From assembly GCA_947175285.1 (NCBI GenBank), contig CAMWMM010000299.1:1-6391 (forward strand): a stretch of 6,391 nucleotides of DNA, given 5' to 3'. The translations under genes and the position numbers were made by a program. The notes under the pieces are model-generated. The model saw only the letters and a program-made list of their open reading frames with translations. It did no database searches and was not told the origin of the DNA. Positions within the stretch are counted from its first letter, which is position 1. Each line of letters starts with the position of its first letter. Shown here piece by piece: positions 1 through 5,522 of this stretch. This stretch comes from an uncultured Lachnospiraceae bacterium. Lineage in GTDB: Bacteria; Bacillota_A; Clostridia; Lachnospirales; Lachnospiraceae.

Positions 1-33
1 ATTTTATGTGGTACAATAAAAAGAAGAGTGTGC

Positions 34-40
34 AGGAGGA
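34..40 (+). promoter_or_regulatory. Ribosome binding site for flbD/swrD
   Basis: The sequence AGGAGGA sits 10 bases before the ATG at 51. This near-perfect Shine-Dalgarno match fixes the flbD start at 51. The same reading frame is open back to an ATG at position 6, but that ATG has no visible ribosome binding site, and the extra 15 residues do not look like the FlbD family. The rest of positions 1-50 shows no recognisable gene end. Confidence 0.8.
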
Positions 41-50
41 AGATTACATA

Positions 51-236
51 ATGATTGAAGTAACGAAAATCAACGGAGTTAAGGTTCTTATCAATCCGGA
101 TTTACTTGAACTTGTGGAAGAAACTCCGGACACTGTACTTTCTTTTACAACCGGTCGGAAAATAATTGTAAAAGAAAGTAGACAAGAAGTGAAAAATTTA
201 GTAAAATCGTATAGAAAGGATATTTTTGCAGATTAA
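51..236 (+). CDS. flbD: FlbD/SwrD family flagellar protein
   Basis: This is a 61-residue small cytoplasmic protein. It opens with the family hallmark MIEVTKINGVKVLINPDLLE, followed by a segment of the type ETPDTVLSFTTGRKIIVKES and a Lys/Arg-rich helical tail, with no membrane segment. The length matches the FlbD family (about 60-75 residues). The Bacillus subtilis member, SwrD (YlzI), is known to increase the power of flagellar motors and is needed for swarming; the molecular mechanism is unsettled. Here it lies 31 bases upstream of motA, which suits a stator-related role. The ATG at 51 is chosen because of the strong ribosome binding site at 34-40 and because family homology begins exactly there. 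Family assignment is confident; the role in this organism is inferred. Confidence 0.9.
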   Translation: MIEVTKINGVKVLINPDLLELVEETPDTVLSFTTGRKIIVKESRQEVKNLVKSYRKDIFAD

Positions 237-267
237 TGTAAATATTGTGTAAACAGGTGGTACGACT

Positions 268-1077
268 ATGGATTTGGGTTCAATTTTAGGTTTGGTATTG
301 TGTTTTGTATTGGTTATTTTCGGTATCGTATTTGATACGGACGCCGGAATTGTTTTCGGCAACCTGGAAAGTTTCGTGGACGTTCCGTCGGCTCTTATTA
401 CATTCGGTGGTGCTTTCATGTGTATCCTCGCAAGTAACTCCATACAGAGTTTCGTTGCCGGATTGAAGAGTATCACATTGGTGTTTAAAGAAACCGCGAT
501 GAATGTTCCTGAGATTATTCAGAAAATTATCGACTTATCCAATGTGGCTCGTAAAGAAGGTCTTTTGTCTTTGGAAGAAGCAGCGGGAGATATCGGAGAT
601 CCGTTCTTACAAAAGGGTATCCTTTTAGTAGTCGATGGTACCGACCCTGAGCTTGTACGTGCGATTATGGAAACGGAATTAGTCAGTGTAGAAGGAAGAC
701 ATAAAGATAAAATCGGATTCTGGGGCGATTTGGGAGCCATGGGTCCTGCATGGGGTATGATCGGTACTCTGATTGGTCTGATTAACATGTTGAAGGCTCT
801 CGACGATCCTTCCGCTATCGGACCTGCTATGGCGGTCGCCCTGATTACAACATTGTATGGTTCATTGCTTGCCAACTGGATTTGTGCACCGGTTGAAAGC
901 AAATTAAAGAAAAAGAATGCCGATGAAATGATGGTAAAGGAAATTGAGATTGAAGGTTTGTTATCCATTCAGGCTGGTGAAAACCCGCGTGTTATAGAGG
1001 AAAAGCTGAAATCATTCCTTGCGCCGGCAGACAGAGCAAGCGCCGGAGGGGAAGACGGAGGTGAAGCGGATGGCTAA
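268..1077 (+). CDS. motA: Flagellar motor stator protein MotA (PomA-like)
   Basis: MotA is 269 residues, a normal family length. It forms the membrane ring around MotB and converts ion flow into torque on FliG. Membrane segments lie near residues 4-22, 38-56, 155-175 and 185-207. The large cytoplasmic loop between segments 2 and 3 carries ARKEGLLSLE, with R95 and E103 at the spacing of the E. coli rotor-contact residues R90 and E98. P160 and P208 appear to match the two conserved prolines (E. coli P173 and P222). The stretches GPAWGMIGTLIGL and DDPSAIGPAMAVALITTLYG are close to the sodium-driven PomA/MotP type, with T167 and T194/T195 where Bacillus MotA has Ala and Ala/Thr. The ATG at 268 follows AGGTGG at 255-260. 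The last 8 bases overlap motB, which suggests translational coupling and fixed stoichiometry. Confidence 0.95.
   Translation: MDLGSILGLVLCFVLVIFGIVFDTDAGIVFGNLESFVDVPSALITFGGAFMCILASNSIQSFVAGLKSITLVFKETAMNVPEIIQKIIDLSNVARKEGLLSLEEAAGDIGDPFLQKGILLVVDGTDPELVRAIMETELVSVEGRHKDKIGFWGDLGAMGPAWGMIGTLIGLINMLKALDDPSAIGPAMAVALITTLYGSLLANWICAPVESKLKKKNADEMMVKEIEIEGLLSIQAGENPRVIEEKLKSFLAPADRASAGGEDGGEADG
1057..1063 (+). promoter_or_regulatory. Ribosome binding site for motB, inside motA
   Basis: GGAGGTG lies within the last codons of motA, 6 bases before the ATG at 1070. It decides the motB start: the frame is open further upstream to a TTG at 1019, but the family N-terminus (a short basic stretch and then the single membrane helix) begins at 1070. 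Because of the overlap, ribosomes finishing motA stop 5 bases past the motB start codon, a classic coupling arrangement. Confidence 0.8.
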
Positions 1078-1915
1078 AAGGAAAGAAGATGAGGTAAAAC
1101 CGGGCGCACCTGCGTGGCAGTCCACATTTGCCGACTTGATGAATCTGCTGCTTTGCTTCTTCGTTTTGCTGTTTTCCATGTCAACGGTTGATGCACAGAA
1201 ATTTGAAATGATTGCAGCGTCTTTTAACCAGACGTTCAGTATTTTTACCGCCGGAGCTACGGCAATCGGCGACGGCATCCTGATTAGCAATGGCGTTAGT
1301 CAGTTGAATGAACTGGATAATTATATCAACAGCACCGGTAAGATGGATAACGGAGAGACGGTTTCCAAGGATGTTGCTGAGTCGGCATCGGGAGAGGCGG
1401 ACGCAGAAGCGCTTGCAGAGGCACTGGAAAAAATCGCGGAAGCGGAGATGGAAGAATCCGAAGAACTGGCTGAGATGATTCAGGAAGCTATTGATGAAAG
1501 AGATTTAAATAAGGAAATTGATATTGAATTTACGGCACAGTATGTACAGCTTACTTTAAAAGGTTCATTGCTTTTTGATTCGGGAAGCACGGAATTAAAA
1601 CCGGATGCACTGCCTGTTTTGGATCAGGTGGGCGTGATATTGGAGCGATATGCACAGAGTACCATTGAAATTGAAGGACATACGGATAATGTGCCGATGT
1701 CCGGTGCAAAATATTCCAATAACGATGAACTTAGTTCGGGACGTGCATTATCAGTGTTTAATTATTTATTGTCGACAGCGAATCTTGACCCGGCTATGGT
1801 AAAACATTCCGGACGCGGTGAATATGTACCGGTGGCGGACAACAGTACGCCGGAGGGAAGAACTATGAACCGTCGTGTTGAGATTAAAATATATAATTCG
1901 CTTAGTTCGTATTAA
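1070..1915 (+). CDS. motB: Flagellar motor stator protein MotB (PomB-like)
   Basis: MotB is 281 residues long. It anchors the stator to peptidoglycan and carries the ion-binding aspartate. A short basic N-terminus leads to one membrane helix at about residues 19-39 (FADLMNLLLCFFVLLFSMS), with D22 as the predicted ion-carrying residue. Residues 41-58 (DAQKFEMIAASFNQTF) correspond to the plug region that closes unassembled channels. A linker follows, with a strongly acidic helical stretch at about 101-150. The OmpA-like peptidoglycan-binding domain spans about 155-279, with LLFDSGSTELKPDA, EGHTDNVPMSG, a conserved R in the LSSGRALSVFNYLL helix, and GRTMNRRVEI. The membrane helix resembles Vibrio PomB more than Bacillus MotB. 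It overlaps motA by 8 bases, and fliL follows 20 bases after its stop. Confidence 0.95.
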   Translation: MAKRKEDEVKPGAPAWQSTFADLMNLLLCFFVLLFSMSTVDAQKFEMIAASFNQTFSIFTAGATAIGDGILISNGVSQLNELDNYINSTGKMDNGETVSKDVAESASGEADAEALAEALEKIAEAEMEESEELAEMIQEAIDERDLNKEIDIEFTAQYVQLTLKGSLLFDSGSTELKPDALPVLDQVGVILERYAQSTIEIEGHTDNVPMSGAKYSNNDELSSGRALSVFNYLLSTANLDPAMVKHSGRGEYVPVADNSTPEGRTMNRRVEIKIYNSLSSY

Positions 1916-1935
1916 AAAGGGGAGGAAATATTCCA

Positions 1936-2457
1936 ATGAAGAAAAATTTGATTTCTGTTTTGATACTGGCATTGTTGGTTGTGAATCTTGCTCTGACAGC
2001 CATTATGATGTTTAGTGTGACGAGTGCATCCAAGAAAACGGCAGCTTTGGTTGATGATATTGCAACGGCACTCAATCTGGAACTGAAAGCGCAGACCGGC
2101 GAAGCGGGAGCGCCTGTTATTCCGATAGCGGATATTGAAACTTACAGCCTGGGAGGGGGAGAGGCTCTGACAATTGCCTTGAAACCGGATGAAGACGGTA
2201 CGGATCATTATTGTCTGGTTTCCATCACTTTTTCCATCAATATGAAAGCGGATGGCTATAAGACATATGGTTCAGACTTATCCGCTCAGGAAGAATTGCT
2301 TAAAGGCGAGGTTATTTCTGTTTTCGGTCAGTACACAATGGCGGAAGCAAGAGCAAATGAAGCGCAGATTAGAGAAGAAATTTTATCCCGTGCACAGAGA
2401 ATGTATGATTCAGACCATATATTTAACGTATCTTTTGGAAGTATTATATACTCATAG
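1936..2457 (+). CDS. fliL: FliL-family flagellar basal body protein
   Basis: This is a 173-residue protein with a basic N-terminus (MKKN), one membrane helix at about residues 5-28, and a mainly extracytoplasmic C-terminal domain at about 75-173. That topology is typical of FliL, as is the position between the stator genes and fliM. In other bacteria FliL forms a ring around the stator and supports motor output at high load. The visible similarity is modest: there is a beta-rich stretch (HYCLVSITFSINMKAD), a long helix near 114-157 (EELLKGEVISVFGQ onward), and a terminal strand NVSFGSIIYS in place of the usual hydrophobic FliL ending. Residues 29-60, an Ala/Lys-rich helix-like stalk, are poorly conserved. 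The ATG is preceded by AGGGGAGG at 1918-1925, 10 bases upstream. The name rests on context and topology as much as on motifs. Confidence 0.8.
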   Translation: MKKNLISVLILALLVVNLALTAIMMFSVTSASKKTAALVDDIATALNLELKAQTGEAGAPVIPIADIETYSLGGGEALTIALKPDEDGTDHYCLVSITFSINMKADGYKTYGSDLSAQEELLKGEVISVFGQYTMAEARANEAQIREEILSRAQRMYDSDHIFNVSFGSIIYS

Positions 2458-2492
2458 CCCTGAGTTTATTATAACAGAAATTATTAACACGG

Positions 2493-2500
2493 GGAGGTGA
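2493..2500 (+). promoter_or_regulatory. Strong ribosome binding site supporting a GTG start of fliM
   Basis: GGAGGTGA, fully complementary to the 16S rRNA tail, stands 6 bases before GTG at 2507. It supports GTG as the fliM start, since the encoded N-terminus (MGEVLSQSEIDNLL) is the expected FliM switch peptide. This lies in the largest gap of the window (2458-2506), in which I see no convincing hairpin or promoter. Confidence 0.8.
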
Positions 2501-2506
2501 GTTTTC

Positions 2507-3490
2507 GTGGGCGAGGTACTATCTCAAAGTGAGATTGATAATTTGCTGGCCGCTCTAAGCAGCGGCGAAGTAGATACGGATCAGTTAGAGGATGCCGCTG
2601 AAAAGCAGGTGAAGAATTACGACTTCAAGCGGCCTACGAAATTCTCTAAAGAACATCTGCGTACGTTGGAAATTATTTTTGAACATTATGGAAGACTCTT
2701 ATCAACGAATCTTCCGGTTTATTTAAGAAAAGCCGTTCAGGTAACGGTAACGAGTTCAGAAACGGTAATCTTTTCGGAATTCAGTAATGCGTTGTCTAAT
2801 CCGTTGATTCTTGGTATTGTTGATTTTCAGCCGCTTGGCGGAACGATTCTTGTAGAATTGGCATCCAACCTTGGTTTTGCGATGATAGACAGAATGCTGG
2901 GCGGAGCGGGAGAACCGTTAGAGAAAAATAGGGAATTTTCCGAAATAGAAATGACAATCGTGGAAAAGATGCTGGTAGTTTGTATGCAGCTGATGCGGGA
3001 ACCATGGAAGAACGTAGTGGATATCAATCCGGTACTGGAAAGGATTGAGACAAACTCACAGTTTGCACAGATTATTGCACCAAATGATATGATAGCAATT
3101 GTTACCTTAAGTATCAAAGTAGGTGATGTTGAAGGCCTCATGAATGTCTGCTTACCTTTCTTTACATTGGAAAGCGTTATGGATAAGCTGAATACCAAAT
3201 ACTGGTATGCGAATATGCAGGAGCAGGATGAAGAGGAATACGATGAATATATTGAAGCGTTGCTGCGCAGAGTGGATGTTCCTGTTAAGGCAGTGCTTGG
3301 AAGAAGTAAAATATCCGTAACGGATTTTGTCAATTTACAACGTGGCGATATCATACGATTAGATACCAATGTAGACAGAGATTTGAATGTCTATGTTGGC
3401 AATATAAAAAAATTCACCGCATTACCGGGCTCGAATAAAGATAAATATGCAGTCAGAGTAACGTCGGTATTTAGAGAGGGGGAAGAATAG
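2507..3490 (+). CDS. fliM: Flagellar motor switch protein FliM
   Basis: FliM is 327 residues long, a full-length member, and starts with GTG. It forms the middle ring of the rotor switch, linking FliG to FliN/FliY, and receives the CheY-P signal. Residues 4-19 (VLSQSEIDNLLAALSS) are the conserved CheY-P-binding peptide. A linker leads to YDFKRPTKFSKEHLRTLEIIFEHY (about 38-61), the characteristic start of the middle domain, which runs to about residue 235 and contains the FliG-contact loop GGAGEP at 132-137. The C-terminal SpoA/FliN-like domain spans about 250-325 (VPVKAVLGRSKISVTDFVNLQRGDIIRLD). Near residues 239-247 there is a very acidic hinge (EQDEEEYDE). FliY starts 4 bases after the stop, so the two switch proteins are probably co-translated. 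Confidence 0.97.
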   Translation: MGEVLSQSEIDNLLAALSSGEVDTDQLEDAAEKQVKNYDFKRPTKFSKEHLRTLEIIFEHYGRLLSTNLPVYLRKAVQVTVTSSETVIFSEFSNALSNPLILGIVDFQPLGGTILVELASNLGFAMIDRMLGGAGEPLEKNREFSEIEMTIVEKMLVVCMQLMREPWKNVVDINPVLERIETNSQFAQIIAPNDMIAIVTLSIKVGDVEGLMNVCLPFFTLESVMDKLNTKYWYANMQEQDEEEYDEYIEALLRRVDVPVKAVLGRSKISVTDFVNLQRGDIIRLDTNVDRDLNVYVGNIKKFTALPGSNKDKYAVRVTSVFREGEE

Positions 3491-3494
3491 AAGC

Positions 3495-4724
3495 ATGGAC
3501 GGAGGAATGTTATCACAAGATGAAATAAATGCGCTGTTAAATGGCGGCGGAGATTCTGATGGTGATACTGCATCAGCCGATACGGCGCCGGAAGGCGGTT
3601 CATCTGATATTGATGAGTCTCTTGTAAGTGAAATTGAGAGAGATGCCATCGGTGAAGTTGGTAATATCAGTATGGGATCTTCGGCAACTACATTATATTC
3701 TCTTGTCAACCGGAAAGTTAATATTACGACGCCGGTAGTAACATTGGCAAAATGGGAAAATGTATTATCAGAATATGAAAGACCATGCGTATTTATTCAG
3801 ATTAAATATACAGTTGGTCTGGATGGCTCTAATATCTTAATATTAAAAGAGCATGATGTAAAAGTCATCACGGATTTGATGATGGGCGGTGATGGCACGA
3901 ATACGGACGGGGAGTTAGGAGAATTGCACCTTAGTGCAATCTCGGAGGCAATGAACCAGATGATGGGATCATCAGCGACCTCACTTTCCACAATGCTTGA
4001 TAAGATGATTGATATCAGTCCGCCGGAAGCAAGTCTGGTAGATTTGACGGAATTTAAATCAGGCAGTGAGATAGCTCCTTTCCTTGGAGGAACCTTTGTA
4101 AAAATTGCATTCCATATGCAGATTGACGAATTGGTTGATTCTACAATCATGCAGTTGTATCCGATAGATTTTGCCAAAGAAATATGTAAAACTTTCTTGG
4201 ACTCACAGGGTGCTTCAGCAGCACCAGCACCGGAAGCACAGGCAGCGCCCGCTCCGGCGCCTGCACAGGCAGCACCGCAGCAGGATATGGGTCAAGCGCA
4301 GATGGGCATGGGAATGCCACAGCAGGATATGAGTCAGATGCAGATGGGAATGGGAATGCCGCAGATGCAGATGATGCCACAAATGCAAATGATGCCTCAG
4401 ATGATGCCGCAAATGCAAATGCAGCCTAATATGAGCATCCAGCCGGCACAGTTCCAGACATTTGCAGGCGATTTCAATCCGATGCAGCCACAGGAGAACA
4501 TCGATTTAATTAAAGATGTGCCTTTGGAGGTTACGGTAGAGCTGGGCAGGACGTCAAAATCCATTTCCGATATTCTGGATTTTGCGCCCGGTACGATTAT
4601 AGAACTTGACAAGATTGCAGGTGAACCGATTGATGTATTAGTCAACGGTAAGTTTGTAGCAAAGGGAGAAGTTGTTGTAATCGAAGAAAGTTTTGGTGTC
4701 AGAGTAACTGAAATTATTAAATAG
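3495..4724 (+). CDS. fliY: Flagellar motor switch phosphatase FliY (CheC-like domain plus FliN domain)
   Basis: FliY is 409 residues long, somewhat longer than Bacillus subtilis FliY (378). It is a rotor switch component that also dephosphorylates CheY-P. Residues 5-16 (MLSQDEINALLN) form a CheY-P-binding peptide like that of FliM. The CheC-type phosphatase domain covers about 40-235 and keeps both pseudo-symmetric active-site helices: E54 and N57 in DAIGEVGNISMGSSATTL, and E151 and N154 in SEAMNQMMGSSATSL. A low-complexity linker follows: Ala/Pro-rich at 240-261, then Met/Gln-rich at 262-313. The C-terminal SpoA/FliN domain is at about 335-409 (IKDVPLEVTVELGRTSKSIS, FAPGTIIELDKIAGEPIDVLVNG). 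The ATG at 3495 has a purine-rich GAGAGGGGGA at 3474-3483 upstream. A second ATG at 3507 sits directly against GGAGGA, too close for normal initiation. CheY follows 36 bases later, so enzyme and substrate are adjacent. Confidence 0.95.
   Translation: MDGGMLSQDEINALLNGGGDSDGDTASADTAPEGGSSDIDESLVSEIERDAIGEVGNISMGSSATTLYSLVNRKVNITTPVVTLAKWENVLSEYERPCVFIQIKYTVGLDGSNILILKEHDVKVITDLMMGGDGTNTDGELGELHLSAISEAMNQMMGSSATSLSTMLDKMIDISPPEASLVDLTEFKSGSEIAPFLGGTFVKIAFHMQIDELVDSTIMQLYPIDFAKEICKTFLDSQGASAAPAPEAQAAPAPAPAQAAPQQDMGQAQMGMGMPQQDMSQMQMGMGMPQMQMMPQMQMMPQMMPQMQMQPNMSIQPAQFQTFAGDFNPMQPQENIDLIKDVPLEVTVELGRTSKSISDILDFAPGTIIELDKIAGEPIDVLVNGKFVAKGEVVVIEESFGVRVTEIIK
4278..4427 (+). repeat. In-frame degenerate tandem repeats encoding the Met/Gln-rich linker of FliY
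   Basis: Two 42-base units (4278-4319 and 4320-4361) are identical at 36 of 42 positions by my count and encode QQDMGQAQMGMGMP and QQDMSQMQMGMGMP. They run straight into 18-base units at 4362-4379 and 4380-4397 (both QMQMMP, 15 of 18 bases identical), a 12-base unit at 4398-4409 (QMMP), and a final 18-base unit at 4410-4427 (QMQMQP). All units are multiples of three, so copy-number change would keep the frame. The array encodes 19 methionines, and a twentieth follows directly at residue 313. Many differences between units are synonymous third-position changes (CAG/CAA, CCA/CCG/CCT), which suggests the protein pattern is retained. Confidence 0.85.
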
Positions 4725-4760
4725 CAATATATTAAAAATATGTAATAGGAGAAAAAAAGA

Positions 4761-5123
4761 ATGGCAAAGAATATTTTAGTATGTGATGATGCAGCATTCA
4801 TGCGTATGATGATCAAGGATATCCTGACAAAGAACGGATATAATGTAGCAGGCGAAGCTGAAAATGGTGCAAAAGCCGTTGAAAAGTATAATGAGTTAAA
4901 GCCTGATCTTGTATTGATGGATATCACAATGCCCGAAATGGATGGTATTCAGGCATTAAAGAAAATCAAAGAGACAGATCCTGGAGCAATGGTTATCATG
5001 TGTTCTGCGATGGGACAGCAGGCAATGGTTATTGAATCCATTCAGTCAGGTGCAAAAGACTTTATAGTTAAGCCGTTCCAGGCTGACCGTGTATTGGAAG
5101 CAGTTAAGAAAGTAGTGGGTTAA
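4761..5123 (+). CDS. cheY: Chemotaxis response regulator CheY
   Basis: CheY is 120 residues long: a stand-alone receiver domain with no output domain. CheA phosphorylates it, and in the phosphorylated form it binds the switch proteins. All receiver hallmarks are visible: the acidic pair D9/D10 (ILVCDD), phospho-acceptor D54 in LVLMDITMPEMDG, the Ser/Thr switch residue S82 in VIMCSAMG, aromatic F101, and K104 in FIVKPF. The sequence is of the Gram-positive/Thermotoga CheY type, in which CheY-P usually promotes smooth swimming (known for Bacillus; direction not testable here). The ATG is preceded by AGGAG at 4747-4751. Lying directly behind fliY, which encodes a predicted CheY-P phosphatase, it is clearly the motor-directed CheY and not an unrelated regulator. 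Confidence 0.97.
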   Translation: MAKNILVCDDAAFMRMMIKDILTKNGYNVAGEAENGAKAVEKYNELKPDLVLMDITMPEMDGIQALKKIKETDPGAMVIMCSAMGQQAMVIESIQSGAKDFIVKPFQADRVLEAVKKVVG

Positions 5124-5513
5124 ATGATACTGACTGTTTCAGACAGTACGAATGCCTATTTGCAGTTTATGACTGTGCTTATTTTGTTTGTCTTTGTTTT
5201 GTTGATTACTTTCTGGGTAACGAAATGGATTGCGGGATACCAGAAAGGAAGAACAATAAATACAAACATGGAATTGATTGAGACATTCCGGCTGACAAAC
5301 AATAAGTATATTCAGATTATTCGTGTTGGGCAGAAATATTTGGCAGTCGCAATCGGGAAAGATTCTGTTACAATGTTGTCAGAGATTCCTGAAGAGGAAC
5401 TGATGCTGCCAAGTAATGATGATGGAACACAGGCAGGATTTAGAGAATTGTTTGAAAAAGTACAAAAGAAAAACTTTTCTGGAAAAAAGGATGACCGAAA
5501 TAAAAGTGAGTAG
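5124..5513 (+). CDS. fliO: Flagellar biosynthesis protein FliO
   Basis: FliO is 129 residues long, a single-pass membrane protein that assists assembly of the FliP ring of the flagellar export gate and is not retained as a gate subunit. It has a short external N-terminus, a membrane helix at about residues 14-36 ending in WVTKWIAGYQKG, and then the FliO domain (MELIETFRLTNNKYIQIIRV, GQKYLAVAIGKDSVTMLSEI) at about 49-88. The C-terminus is a charged, probably disordered tail ending in KKDDRNKSE. The ATG follows the cheY stop codon with no gap and has only a weak ribosome binding site (a GTGGG stretch), so translation probably depends on reinitiation after cheY. B. subtilis names the equivalent gene fliZ. 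It lacks the N-terminal signal peptide seen in some FliO/FliZ proteins. Confidence 0.9.
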   Translation: MILTVSDSTNAYLQFMTVLILFVFVLLITFWVTKWIAGYQKGRTINTNMELIETFRLTNNKYIQIIRVGQKYLAVAIGKDSVTMLSEIPEEELMLPSNDDGTQAGFRELFEKVQKKNFSGKKDDRNKSE

Positions 5514-5522
5514 GCGATAAGG

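Noticed and set aside
6..50. A 15-residue N-terminal extension of FlbD from the ATG at position 6.
   Set aside because: There is no ribosome binding site before position 6 in the visible sequence, while AGGAGGA at 34-40 points to ATG 51, where family similarity begins.
1..51. A possible tail of an upstream gene in frame 1, ending in TAA at 49-51 and overlapping the flbD ATG by one base.
   Set aside because: The 16 encoded residues (ILCGTIKRRVCRRKIT) resemble no flagellar protein end that I know, and the ribosome binding site occupies the same bases. It is too short to judge.
1019..1069. An upstream TTG start for motB that would add 17 residues.
   Set aside because: The extra residues are only motA's C-terminal coding read in another frame. 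GGAGGTG at 1057-1063 and the family N-terminus support ATG 1070.
2458..2506. A terminator or promoter in the largest intergenic gap, between fliL and fliM.
   Set aside because: The AT-rich stretch contains only weak inverted similarity and no U-tract hairpin. The gap is short and the flanking genes share function and strand.
4215..4418. An open frame on the minus strand rich in His and Leu, opposite the FliY linker.
   Set aside because: It is the mirror of repeated CAG-ATG codons, which read CAT-CTG (His-Leu) on the other strand. No start signal or gene context supports it.
4725..4760. An internal promoter for cheY in the AT-rich gap after fliY (AATATATTAAAAATATG).
   Set aside because: Low-complexity AT sequence gives -10-like hexamers by chance, and I see no convincing -35 element at proper spacing.
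5513..5520. GGCGATAA before fliP, resembling the -10 box of a sigma-28 (SigD) flagellar promoter (GCCGATAA).
   Set aside because: No TAAA lies about 15 bases upstream (that position reads GACC), and the only nearby TAAA at 5501 is spaced 8 bases away. It is probably chance.
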